Shown: in pieces, positions 12,601 to 23,850 of the stretch
How the letters are laid out: each line of letters opens with the position of its first letter
Position numbering within the stretch: the stretch's first letter is position 1
Assembly (NCBI GenBank): GCA_033002965.1
Contig: JAURVB010014063.1
Location: forward strand, 1 to 64,000
DNA: 64,000 nucleotides
Reading direction: 5' to 3'
DNA from: Piper betle
Lineage: Eukaryota > Streptophyta > Magnoliopsida > Piperales > Piperaceae
The notes under the pieces: model-generated
Databases searched by the model: none
Told to the model about the DNA's origin: nothing
Seen by the model: the letters and a program-made list of their open reading frames with translations, nothing else
Translations under genes and position numbers: made by a program

Positions 12601-13014
12601 CTTGGGTGCAAAGGCATTGGGAGGGCGCCCTTGGGCTTGTCACTTAGCTCCGGCAAGAGGAAAAATAAGATAAAAGGGAAGGAAGGGGTAGAAGGAAAGG
12701 GAAAAGAAGGAGAAAGGAATAAAAAGGGGTGGGACAACTTCTAAACACAACTAGGATGTATGCGACACAACTCTAACACAACACATTGCCCTAGGCTAAC
12801 AAAACACCTAGGACAACAACAAGGCCACAACTTGGTACTTGGGGCCGACCAAATAATACTCAACGGTGGACATGCTCAATGCCCAAGTCCACAACAACAC
12901 ACAAGGACCCACTTAGTGCCAACTAGATTGAACCATGCCGTCTACACACGAACCGAGTCAAATTAAAAGCCAAACCGGTAGTAAAAACACTTGATCGACC
13001 GGCCGGGTTTTACA
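9698..13014 (-). mobile_element. Solo LTR, 3.3 kb, target duplication TATAT
   Basis: The left edge TGTAACACTCC and right edge GGCCGGGTTTTACA are the inverted ends of the TGTAAAAC...GTGTTACA family. The bases at 9693-9697 and 13015-13019 are both TATAT, a 5-bp target duplication directly outside the ends. Inside, 11195-11275 (GGGATCTCATCC, TATTAATCTAGA, GTGGGATCCAATAAA) matches the conserved part of the other family LTRs (compare 61012-61085). A purine-rich tract lies at 12340-12500 and there is no coding capacity. Internal region and second LTR are absent, so this is a solo LTR from unequal recombination. It is more diverged than the copies further right. Confidence 0.85.
12521..12530 (-). 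promoter_or_regulatory. TATA box candidate in the solo LTR
   Basis: TTTTATATAA on the minus strand is followed downstream by a long pyrimidine-rich stretch (minus-strand reading of 12500-12340), a layout typical of a transcribed leader. A related LTR remnant has a TATA-like box in the same place at 44509-44517. Confidence 0.4.
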
Positions 13015-13019
13015 TATAT

Positions 13020-14634
13020 ACTGGACAAATTGAGTATGTCATATGTCAAAATTCATAACCCAAAAATGGAAAAAATAAAGATTTTGAAATTTAAAGGAAT
13101 GAAACTAGACTCTTTTAGGAATCCAACAAAACAAGAATCACATCAATCAAAGTTCAGTAGTTAGAGTTATGATTTTTGCAAGTTGATGGATAAATCAAGA
13201 AAATCTAAACCATGGTGCATAGACAAGATATTTCTTTTGGACAACCGATCTTGTTGAACTCATGATCTTTTGGAAATAATAAGATTATTTGATATAGAAA
13301 AGATATTTTAATGAAGGTATTAAGATGTAATAGAACATGTTCACAAAGGTTTAATCAGACTAAATAAGAAAACAATTTAATAAGTAAACAGACAAAGGGA
13401 AAAGCTCTGGTCGTCAAGTTGAATGCAATCACATGTGCACCAAGTCCATATCACCTACAAGATGTTCATCACATTAAAATGAGTTTTAATGTGTGGCTAA
13501 CCACTTAACGCTAACCAGTAGGTTACTCTAAGTAGAGCCCAACATGTTCAAGGTTTCCTTGTGCCTAAATTATGTCCATGGGTCAATTTAGGTTAAGGAC
13601 ACAGTCTATATTAATCTTAGAGGAGGTGTTCCAGATCATGTAGAATTATTCGGAGTTTTCGTTAATTATACGGTCAGCAGTTAAGTAATCGGGTAGAAGC
13701 ACCTTAATATTTTCTCCTACGTAGATAAGGTAGAGGGTATTTGGAAGCAAAATTGGTAAGAGTGATATAAGGAAATAAGTAGAACGACCACTCTCTCCCT
13801 AATTTCAACTCACGTCGCGTCTCCATGTCCCTTTTGGCTGAGACATCAAAATCTAACCTTCCCCATTAAAGGCTAGTAATTGAAACCTAGATCATAATTT
13901 CACGGATTTTATGATTACATATCATGAATCATCATGTTTTATTTCTTGTTGAATTGAATTATGTGTGAATTGCTTGTAGTTTCATGTTTTTATTTAAGTT
14001 TTATAAAAGAACTACTTAGAATTGTTGTTAAAAACTAAGAACTCAGTTTAGGATTGAACTTGATGTCATGTTTTGATGTTAGACAAGATGTTGTCATTAT
14101 AATTAAGTAAATTATAAGATAAAATAATGAATTAGTATTGTTTACATGATTTATTGCATGCTTATAACATGTTTGTGAATGATATATAGTTTTACCCAGT
14201 TAAGAAAAATCATGAAAAAATAGAGTAAACCATGTTAGATTAAAAACTTTTAGAGCCCATGATTGTATGTGTAGGGAGCATGAAAATTTAGATTTTATTT
14301 GATAAAAATCAGATAAGAAATAAAGAAGATCAAGAAAATCTAGATTTGAAACCCTAGCCTGCTAGAAAACCATATGGTTATACTAAATCGGTCAGTACTC
14401 AGGCCGTAGACCTCCAATTTCAGAGATTTCTTTTTCGTGTTAGAAACTTTAGAATGCCTGCTTTCTAAATCTAAAATTTGAGGATTTTTGGATAAGTGAC
14501 CAAGGATATACAAATTTTTAATTCAATGATGTTCAACCTAAATTCATGTTTATTTGCTCTTTTAACATGTGGTTGCTATGCTTATAATTAGTTAACCATG
14601 TAATGATGCTTATATGATGTAGTATATATGTTCT
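13020..14634. other. Unassigned AT-rich sequence
   Basis: No recognisable coding. It may belong to an old LTR that continues beyond the hAT-like insertion at 14643-15622, but I could not identify termini. Confidence 0.35.
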
Positions 14635-14642
14635 GTACGTGT

Positions 14643-15622
14643 CATAGTTGCAAAAATTGGAATCTGACATTGAATAGAATTGGAAGGGAATCATTGAATC
14701 AGACCAATTCATAAAAAATAAACAAGAATCGGTTTTACTTGAATTGACCAAAATTAATAGGTTATTATTTAAAGAATATATTATTTTGATGTTATGGTAT
14801 GTATTATATTTTATAGTATTTTTTCATATTTTTCTGGATTTTGTTTTGAATTATTTGAAGTTATTATTTTTTACTCGAGTCGGATCAAGTCAACTTTTAA
14901 TTACGAGAATGCCACCAACAATTTCTTCTCTCGATTCTCACTCTCCGATCACTAACGTGCCACCCCTCCTTCACCCCTGCTGACGCCGCCTCCGACTATC
15001 TTGCCGCAGCCAATCACCCCTGCCGCCGGTCCGGCCCAACTCGCCCGCCCACCCCCACCTCAGCCGTCTCTGCCCTGCCCCACCCCCCAACCTAGCTGGC
15101 CCTACCCTGCCCGCCCACCACCCCCACCGGCCCCGCTCGCCATGCCCTCACCCCAGCTGACCCCTGCCGCCCCCCCCCTTGCGCCCCCCCATCCCCCGTT
15201 GTGGCCTCCGTCCAGCCCCGTCTCGCCCCACCCTGTCCCCTTGTTGTGCCTAGCCGGCCCCTCCCGTCCCTCCCATGCGCCCCTCGCCCCATCCCCCCGT
15301 AACCCCCCCCCCCTCCCCCACCACCCTGCCGGCACCGCCCTATACCCACTCGCGCCCCCCGCCCCACCCTACCACCCCCCCTACAGACCCCGCGTTGTCC
15401 CCCATGCCCCCTACCCTGCACCCCACATCATCGCTCACCCCTCGCGCCCTATCCTCCCACCACTCACCCCTCCTGAATTGGCTCGAATCAACTGATTCAT
15501 AAATAGCGCAAATCGGGCAAAATCAGCTAATTAATGGACCGATTTTTACCATGACCGATTTGCCTATTTTTTTAAGTGGAATCCTTTCGATTCGATTTAA
15601 ATCGGCCGATTTTACGACCATG
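14643..15622 (+). mobile_element. hAT-like non-autonomous element carrying LTR-related sequence
   Basis: Imperfect terminal inverted repeats: the left end CATAGTTGCAAAAATTGG pairs with the right end, whose complement reads CATGGTCGTAAAATCGG. They are flanked by 8-bp near-repeats GTACGTGT (14635-14642) and GTATGTGT (15623-15630). TIRs plus an 8-bp duplication fit the hAT superfamily. Both subterminal zones are rich in AATCGG/CCGATT words. The interior (about 14770-14975: GATGTTATGGT, ATTTTATAG, TCTGGATTTT, ACTCGAGTC, TTAATTACGAGAATGCC) resembles the U3 of the solo LTR family (compare 23130-23265 and 27850-27897). No transposase. Related copies lie at 39147-39374 and 54051-54890. Confidence 0.7.
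15001..15475. repeat. C-rich low-complexity block inside the hAT-like element
   Basis: An extremely C-rich stretch giving long spurious open frames on both strands (proline- or glycine-rich). It takes the place of the variable GC-rich block that follows the GAGTCAA...ATTACGAG motif in the family LTRs. Not a gene. Confidence 0.75.
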
Positions 15623-15630
15623 GTATGTGT

Positions 15631-16459
15631 TGTTTTTATCTTTTATGATCATCATGTCCTTGTTATATCATGTAGGCATGTTTAAGTTTGTCTAAGTGTT
15701 AATATAGTCATATTTTATTGTTTAGACTAGGAAGTTGAGCAGCTAAGCAACTAGGAGCTTAGAGCATCGCAACAATCCAAGTTTGTTTAGTCATGTTCAG
15801 GGATTTTTGTGATCTCTTATGTGGCGATGTTTTAAACGAATTAGTCAAATTGTGATTGGAAATAATAATGTTAACATGTTTATATACTATGTCTAACTAA
15901 GCAAAATAAAAACTGAAACCCAAGGTTTTAGGTTTTATAAACATTAAGTCAAAGCAATGACATGACCTAGGCTTAGCAATCACTTCATGTTTTTCATATG
16001 TTAAGTAAAAACAAAGACAGGACTAGGCTTAAAAAATCACATTTTTCATAAGTTAAATCAAAGCAATGGCGGAACCTAGGCCTATCAACATGTTTTATAA
16101 TTTATCAAGTTAAAGTAAATGCCCTCGAGGACGTGCTAGGTCGTCAACCTTGGTGCATTTCCTTTAATCAAGGTATGACAAAGGTTCAGGCTACTATCTT
16201 GACAATGCTAGTAATCGTTAGTGATTTCCATGTATTTGGATCAAGTTAGGAGTTTCTTTAGCGAGGATCCTCCATCAAGAATTCTAGAGTGGAAATTTTA
16301 AGCTCCACCCTACTAAAAATGTCAGCCAGAGCCTATTAGAGTGAGCCACCGGGCTACAAGGAGTGCAACTTGGCTACAAAGGTTAAGCCTTGAGTTGTAA
16401 GTCAGATGTTTTCATAATTGTGTCTTTATGTGTGCTTCCATCTTCATGTGGCAAAAGTG
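15631..16459. other. Unassigned sequence with three degenerate ~55-bp repeats
   Basis: About 15945-16110 holds three imperfect units, each with a variant of GACCTAGGCTTA followed by TTTTTCATA and AAGT. No gene is seen. Wording around 16350-16400 (GGGCTACAA, GAGTTGTAAG) resumes after the inserted LTR element near 18485, so both flanks probably belong to one older repeat. Confidence 0.4.
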
Positions 16460-17254
16460 TGTTGGCCAACAACCCCCTTGTTGAGATATTCTTATCACCT
16501 TCTTGTTGTATGTTTTGACAAGATACAATAAAAAATTACAAAAGATAGACACCAATTTAACGTGGAAACCCCCAAAATATGAGAATAAACCACAAACCAT
16601 ATACTATAAACAAATAATGAGTATACATTATTTCATCAAGAGCACAAAACATTCTCTTGGTATACAATCAATCTTCACCAAATCAATGCGGAATATGAGA
16701 AATAAAAACCTTCTTCTCCATCTTCCTCTTACATTGTAAACCTGAAACATCATCTTGATCATCTGGCAAACTCCAATCATCAGACAAGATCAACAATCTC
16801 CAAATAGGAAACACATCTAATTGGGAATGAGCACAATCTCCAACTAGATAACAAACTCTAATTGGGAAGACTCATACCTTCCAACTAGTAAGCAAACTCT
16901 AATTGAGTAGACTCATACCTCGTGAGGAGAGGCTCTCCAGAGAAAGGGAGAGCCTCACCATAAAACCTTACAACGAAGCACACAATGACACATGATTGTG
17001 TACATTCATATACAGCTACATATTTATAAAAAATAGACACAAGACATATACTCGAGATAAGGCCAATTGCTTGGATACGAAGAGCCAACAACAAATGCTC
17101 CTCCATGAGGATTTGAACACTCACCAATGAGTTTTTCTTCATATTCTGTAAGACACCTTCATTTTCTCATACCTCTTGGAGTAAGTCCATCTCTTTACAG
17201 CTTCCCATGTAGTTGTACTCTCCTATTTTGATTGTGTGATGAGGGACTCTAACA
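16460..17254 (-). repeat. 3' LTR of the non-coding element
   Basis: Minus-strand start TGTTAGAGTCCC (17254), end GGCCAACA (16460). Direct partner of 17672-18450. It includes the segment ACACCAATTTAACGTGG, common in plant copia-like LTRs. Confidence 0.72.
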
Positions 17255-17268
17255 ATTCTCCACTCCTG
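17255..17268 (-). other. Polypurine tract
   Basis: CAGGAGTGGAGAAT on the minus strand immediately precedes the 3' LTR start TGTTAGAG, the usual place for plus-strand priming. Confidence 0.6.
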
Positions 17269-17650
17269 AATCATACAAAACACTAGTGTTGGTTTTAAGA
17301 TTCTTCACATAGGGAAAGAGATGCATCCCCTATAAATCTTCCCTTCCCGGCCCATGTGGAATCTCCATGGAAAATCTTCCACTCACACCACTGTCAACCA
17401 CCCATCAAACTTCGTACACCATTGTCAACCACCTGTCAAAAAACCATTACATGAGGAAGGAAATATCTCCACATATCTTCCCTCCCGACTTATGTAGAAT
17501 GCTCTCTATCTTCCTTGATTGAAGCTTTTACCACATCTCCCTTACTCGCATAGAAGGAACACCCATTCCTAGTACTGTCCAATAGTTGTTTTGACGAGAC
17601 ACCAACAAGCTTGATCTTCTCAACAATGCTACATGAACCATAGCTCCACA

Positions 17651-17668
17651 AACCAAGCTCCTGATTCA
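17651..17668 (-). other. Degenerate primer binding site (tRNA-Met type)
   Basis: The minus strand reads TGAATCAGGAGCTTGGTT against the usual TGGTATCAGAGCTTGG, with one extra G and substitutions, 2-4 bp inside the 5' LTR end. It supports the minus orientation. Confidence 0.55.
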
Positions 17669-17671
17669 ACT

Positions 17672-18450
17672 TGTTGTGGGTTGATAATCCACTTGCTGAA
17701 ATATTTTTATGACCTTCATATTATATGTTTTGACAAGATATAACAACAAAGTACAAAAGATAGAGGACACCAATTTAATGTTGAACTCCCCAAAATATGA
17801 AAATAAAAACCACAAACCATCCAATATAAACAAATAATTGGTTTACAATATTTAAGCAAGAGCACATAACATACTCTTGGTATACAATCAATCTTCACCA
17901 AATCAAGGAGGAATATAAGGAATAAGAAAATATTCTTCTCCCCTCCTCTCATAGCGGGCAAACCCAAAACATCATCTTCCTCATCCGACAAACTCATACC
18001 ATGAGACGTGAATCAACAATCTCCAACTAAGAAATGCATCCAATTGTGAAGTCCCATACCTTCCAACCAGTGAGCAAATTCTAATTGGGTAGACCCATAC
18101 CTTGTGAGGAGAGGCTCTCCCTCCTCTAAGAGAAAGAGGGAGAGTCTCAATGTAAAACCTCACAATGAAGCACACAATGACACATAGAGGACATCCAAAT
18201 ACAACTACATATTTATAAATAATAGATACAAGACACATACTTGAGATATGACCAACCTCATGGATACAAAGAGCCAACAATAAATGCTCCTCCCTTAGCA
18301 TTTGAACTCTCACTAATGAGTTTCTTCTTTCTTTACCTTCCACAAAGCACCTGGAATTCCTCATACCACCTATAGTAATTCCATGTCTTTATGGCTTTCC
18401 ATGTAGTTGTATACTTTCCTATCTTCATCCTATGATAAGAGACTCTCACA
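17672..18450 (-). repeat. 5' LTR of the non-coding element
   Basis: Right edge ACTCTCACA and left edge TGTTGTGGG. It is collinear with 16460-17254 except for small insertions and deletions. Confidence 0.7.
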
Positions 18451-21010
18451 GACGATTGGGTAATGAAGATAGTGTATGTTGAGACTTAGGGCTACAAATG
18501 TTGAGTCGTAGTTAATGAGTCGTAGGGCAATGAAGGTGCCATAGTCAAATTTAAAGGTGCAAGCAACTTTTTATCAAGTAGATGATATGCTCAGTTATGT
18601 ACAAGTTCATATTATTATGTTTCAATTCATGTGATATGTTATGGTTGTATGTTTATGATTGCTGATTCTGTGTTAAGCATAATTGCAGCTTAATCGCTGT
18701 TTTTCTTACTCCACATCTTATTTTAAGACTCAATATAGTATTTACTATTGACTGTACATGTTTGCATGTACGCAACAGGTGATAGATCTCTAGGAGCAAT
18801 GGGATGAAAATTTTCAATACTTAGAATTTTTCTTTGTTATTTGCATATCTAGGATAATAGTTTTATTAGATTTGTAGTAAGAAGTACTCAATAGTTACAC
18901 ATGTAAGTATAAATTTTGAATTTTGATCTTAAACGTAAGCTCGGTAAAAATCTTTTTAGCCAAAAGCAAGGCACCTCTTGTGCTCTTTCTGAGGGCGTCA
19001 ATTTTATTTTTGAAAGTAAATTTATCATCAAACTAGTTTTGGCGGTAATAAGTGTTTTACCGTAAAAAGGTAAGAAAGCTCTCTCCGTTACTATTACCAT
19101 CAAACATTGTCAATGGTAAAGCTGATAGTAAAATTTTAATGAGACTAATTTTTTTACTACCAAATTATTTTATTGGTATAACTGACATTAATTTTTTTAA
19201 AAAATTCATTGGCCTTCACGATCAAATTTTTTCTCATAATAATTGACAGTATTGTTTATAAAATAAAAAAACAAATGATACATTACTCTCTATTGCATTA
19301 GCCAAACATGATTAATAACATGCCTTGCAAGATGAAAAGCTAAAATACAACTTTTAAAGTCTTAAGTTAGCAGCATCTTTCCCGTAAAACAAAATCTTTT
19401 TATGTTGTTCGCTGTACCACATAGAATATGAAGATTTACGTTTTACAACAAACATGCACACATATGCAGAATACATTAAAAAAAAATCTCTTTTCTATAG
19501 TGATTACAAAATCTTCAAATCAACATATTGAAACTTTATAAAAGTTGTGCATGAACTGAGGTTCGCTTGTATTCATTCAAAAATCATCATACTGTAAGAT
19601 TAAGAAGACCAATACCCGCCTCAAGACAAACATGGTGCCACCTAGTTATTATCGCTCCAATGCAATCTATTGTTACTAAGTGAGAGTTGAACAATGATAC
19701 GAAGGTAAAACTGCTGAGCGTTACGTGTTTTAAGAAAAGAGTGTCACCTACTCCAAAGAATATAAGAACTATTTACATTTGAATGGAGTTCTCTGCTGGT
19801 AACAACAAAGGAGTTACGTGTTGATTCTCTTTTTGACTTTTTAACGCATCTTAACTATAAAAGATACTCATGGGTAGCTAAGCATTGTCCAAAACAAAAA
19901 CATTCTTTGTGGAGGATGCAAACTGCAGCACCTCTCGACCTGATCAACTCTTCTTGAAGAGAGGCTCGTTGGTTGTCAGTGAAAACATGTCGAATAGGTT
20001 GGAGAGAAGTGCTTTCCATCCGAGTGTCCAAGTCGAACGGGATGAGTCAAAGCAAGAGTTGTGGTAATGAATACAATCATTTCACTCATATAAAGGCCTT
20101 AAAGAATACAATTATTTCATGGTTTATATATATACTTCTTATATTAAAAACTGCCAATCTCAGTTTCTAACAAGGCGAACAGCCAGTCTTTAATGGGAAG
20201 AACACACGAGCATACTTAACACTGTCCAAAAGCACAACAAACATTTAGGATGTAAATCTATAACTAAACTGAATTCTGATAGCTAACCTAATTACAATTC
20301 ACAAACCAAATCAAGCTCCGAAACAAAGACAATATAAACCAAACATTTAGGATGTAAATCTATGACTAAACTGAATTCTGATAGCTAACCTAATTACAAT
20401 TCACAAACCAAATCAAGCTCCGAAACCAAAACAATATAATTCAACCAAACAATTGGCTTTATAAGATAAATAAATAAAATATATTCTCACCAGCAAGTCA
20501 TGCACGAACTATTGTTGATGAGGTCCCTCGGATGCACTTGACTCATTTTTATCCCCACACATTTGACCCTACACCTCCAAAATTGGCGACATGGCACTTG
20601 CACCAGGCCTTTAAATAGATGAAGAAACTTATAGTTGACAGTGACTCGTGAGATCGTTACCTGTCACTAAAACCAATTCAACTGACGTCTGTTCCAGCCA
20701 AGTATCTTCAAATTTGTGAAGGGTGATCTCACTCCATGGTAATTAATGAACTACAAGAATGATATATAATGAAATTAAGATTGATAATGAACTACAAGAA
20801 CAACGAAAATGATACAATTAACATTCGGTCAAGTATTGATGATTATACATTGAATAATGACATAAGTGATCACAAGCCAACTCATTTATTTATGTCACAA
20901 TTTTGTGGAACTAAACCCCATTCATTGCAAGGTGGTGTGTGAGGCTCCCTTTTGTGTTCGTCCCTTAGCCCCCTTCTACATGCTCCAAGCACGGGGGACA
21001 AAGTGTGAGA
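18451..21010. other. Unassigned repeat-derived sequence
   Basis: Contains the resumed older repeat (18451 to about 18850), an AT-rich zone near 18950-19250 with recurring GGTAA/TTACC words that could be a worn DNA-transposon end, and the 102-bp tandem duplication at 20239. No open frame shows a known domain. Confidence 0.35.
20239..20442. repeat. 102-bp tandem duplication, nearly identical units
   Basis: Units begin at 20239 and 20341 with AAACATTTAGGATGTAAATC and differ at only a few bases across about 100 bp, indicating a recent local duplication. It has no coding content. Confidence 0.88.
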
Positions 21011-21404
21011 TTATTAATTAATCTAATAATATTTTGAATATCATTGTCTTTTCATGGAAAAATGAAAAGTCTAAGTTTTAAAGGGTCACATTATTGATGG
21101 ATATAAAGTAGGAAAGTGAATGAACCCATCCTCGGGTTATGCGTTACCTTCCTTTTTCACTTATTAAAGAAGTGCTAACTTAGGTCAAAAAATATTCTGA
21201 AAGTTATCTCTGTACTAACGAAGAGAAGCATTTTACGGTAAGGTGAAAGATAGAAAGACATCTTTTCTTACACTTCTCTTCTAAATTTTAAAGCATGAAA
21301 TGAGGTACGTTTTTCATTGACGGTTATATTTTACTCATACAATTTTTTAGTAGTCTTATTAGCAATTTTAAAATTGTTAAATAGAATTACATTGGAGTTT
21401 TACG
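21011..21404 (+). repeat. 5' LTR of the copia element
   Basis: The segment about 21260-21370 (TTTTAAAGCATG, TATATTTTACTCATACA, TAGTCTTATTAGCAATT) matches 31580-31670 after the RNase H region, identifying the LTR pair. The right end abuts the primer site. The exact left end is uncertain. Confidence 0.55.
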
Positions 21405-21419
21405 TGTAATATCAGAGCC
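21405..21419 (+). other. Primer binding site of the copia element
   Basis: TGTAATATCAGAGCC, close to the initiator tRNA-Met primer site TGGTATCAGAGC, directly after the 5' LTR. Confidence 0.65.
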
Positions 21420-23678
21420 TCCTACCATAGATTTGTATGAAATTAAAGTTCATTTCTATTGCGTGTAGTTTGTAATTTTACGTTTTTTTAATGCTTTATT
21501 TATTAATGACATCCATTATTGGATGTTATTACAATGAGTGGGAGGGTTGACATTTTTAATCAGTCAAACTTTTTGTAGCTAATAATTAGGTGTATCATTA
21601 ACAATTAATGGTATGTAATTCATGCAAATAATGTCCGACCCAAAGGAAGGGGTCAATGTTTGGCAGAGTTATATCTGTGCATGTGGTAATTATAATAATT
21701 ATGTGACAATTTTTAATTTATCCATGTGAACAATTAGTGGTCCCGAAGAAAGGGTTATTGTTTGATAGGATTTATTGTCCATATTTGATTACTATATTAT
21801 TTATGTATGAAATAATACAAATAAATATTAAAGTTAAATACTTATTTAACATAATCTTGTTAGTCAATAAAGTGGTCTCACTTGGTAAGGTTAAATATTT
21901 AACGGTGTATTTTAATATACACTAAAGTTTATCGGTTAAATAATTATTGAATAATATAAACTTATTTGTCACTAAAGTGGCCTAACTTAGAAAAATTCAA
22001 TACTTATCTACTTTATTTTCAATTGTTCTTATAGTGATAGTAAATTAATATTTACCTTGAACAATTGAATCATTAATTTAGGGCTAGGGGTCACCCAAAG
22101 GTGGCAATTCCATTTTAATTAATGAAATAAAATGGATATTTTTGAAATATTCTGTATATGTGTTTGTTATCTAAAGATAATGTTCATATTAATTTATGGA
22201 TAATTGATTGTCTATTAAATTTTTTTGATTAGCATCAATTTTTGTTAAAATTGTATTTTAAGGATCACCCAAAGGTGAACTTAGTAATTTTTTGAATTCA
22301 TTAATTTAACTCAAAGCATTAATAAGTGAGCATGTATTATTATTTGTGCAGTCATAGACATGTTTGATCTGGAAAATGGGGTGGTTAAATTTAATGGTCT
22401 AAACCATGTTGAATGCTCTAAACAAATCCAATTTAAACTAGTGTATTGTATTTAGACGAAATATTAATTAATGATAAGCCCGCACCAAGACTAGTTCGCA
22501 TGATGATAAGTCTGATTTTGAGACTTGGGAAAGGTTGAACAAGCTGGCATTAAGCTTAATGGAAATGACGGTGGCTGAAAATATTAAGTCATCAATGCCC
22601 AAAACCAATAGTGTTAAGGAATTCATGACTTAACTGAGCATGCACAATCAGACATGGGTGATAAGTCGATTAAATGAGCTATCATAGCTGAACTGACAAC
22701 CAAGAAATTTAATTGGTCATAGCTTATTGATGTTTATGTAACATCAATGATCAGTCTAGCTGCAAAGTTAAAAATGATGGGTTTGGATGTGAGTGAGTCT
22801 TTCTTTATGTAAAACTCGTGACATGAGTCAGGGTTTTATAGTCTGAACCGATTGGTTCGACTATTATTTTCAGTCGGGTCAATTTCACAACACATGTATC
22901 GAGCTTAGGCCGGTCATGTGTTATGAACCATGAGAGTCATGTGTGCTCAAATATATGTTGATAACGTTAATAAGACAACAGTAGAATAAGTTATCATAAT
23001 ATATGATAGTACTCTCAGATTTTTCTTCATTTATTTTAGTATTAGTGCGTAGAATTATTTTTTAGGCCAAATAATGCAATGGGAAGCGTTACAGGCAGTT
23101 TGGATGAGTTATTAGTTATAGAGCGTGTCATTGTGATGTTATGGTGTGTAATATATTTTATAGGATTTTTCCTATTTTTTCTGGATTTTTTAAAAGAATT
23201 ATTACAAGTTAGTTATTATTTTTAACTCAAGTTAGAATTGAGTCAAGTTTTATTTACGAGACGACCCCCGACCTTCTCCCCAACCACTCGTCATCTCCCC
23301 CACTATTACAAGTTAGTACTGTTTATTGTGTTAGGATATTTTTGTTGTAAATAAAATATGAATTTGCTTGATTGAATTGTATTAAAATGAATACTAAGGA
23401 ATTAAATTAGGTAAACTAAGTAATTATCGTAATCTAAGGAAATGTAGCATAGGAAAACATGTGTGATTGATGTATGATTGGTGTGTATATGGTGTAGGAT
23501 GTTTGATGCATCATGCAGTTAGTGGGCGTTAGCTTTTAGTTTGATGTGTAGATATAGAGTAGGAGCTCGCCACCTAGGTGTAAGGAAACACTTGTAGCTT
23601 CTTCCTGGTCTGTTTGAGGACTCGTTCCCTGTTTTATGCTCTATTCTATTTTGTATTATTTTATTACTTGTAGGATGA

Positions 23679-23710
23679 GTTAAGTGGCATTTTATCGGAT
23701 CCCACTTAAC
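23679..23710 (+). other. Conserved U3 inverted repeat (LTR 1)
   Basis: Arms GTTAAGTGG (23679-23687) and CCACTTAAC (23702-23710) are perfectly complementary around a 14-base spacer. The same structure recurs in the other family LTRs. Confidence 0.75.
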
Positions 23711-23838
23711 CAAGGCCATTTAATTGACCAGTTTTCCAGATTAGTAACCCTAAAGGATGAGATCCCTCGAGTACGTTTTTGAAAATAAGATTCACCACAA
23801 GTTACCTTCGGGACTATTGTATAAATCCTTTCCCAGGT

Positions 23839-23850
23839 CTATATATATAA
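23839..23850 (+). promoter_or_regulatory. LTR core promoter TATA box (LTR 1)
   Basis: CTATATATATAA, then about 20 bp later TTTCAGTAAGATGAGAG, a block conserved in every family LTR and likely to hold the transcription start. Confidence 0.6.

Larger units (their letters stand above)
16460..18450 (-). mobile_element. Non-coding LTR retrotransposon with both LTRs
   Basis: Two long direct repeats (16460-17254 and 17672-18450) share most of their sequence in the same order (GTTTTGACAAGATA, ATAAACAAATAAT, TCTTGGTATACAATC, AATCTTCACCAAATCAA) and flank about 417 bp without coding. On the minus strand the right repeat is followed by a primer-site-like TGAATCAGGAGCTTGGTT and the left one is preceded by the purine tract CAGGAGTGGAGAAT. 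This is the plan of a small non-autonomous Ty1/copia-type element. Expected 5-bp duplications are not evident (AAGTG at left, GACGA at right), and LTR divergence indicates age. Confidence 0.75.

Noticed and set aside
15001..15502. Proline-rich 164-residue frame as an extensin-like gene
   Set aside because: It is a C-rich low-complexity block inside a hAT-like element, with mirror frames on the other strand and no signal peptide.
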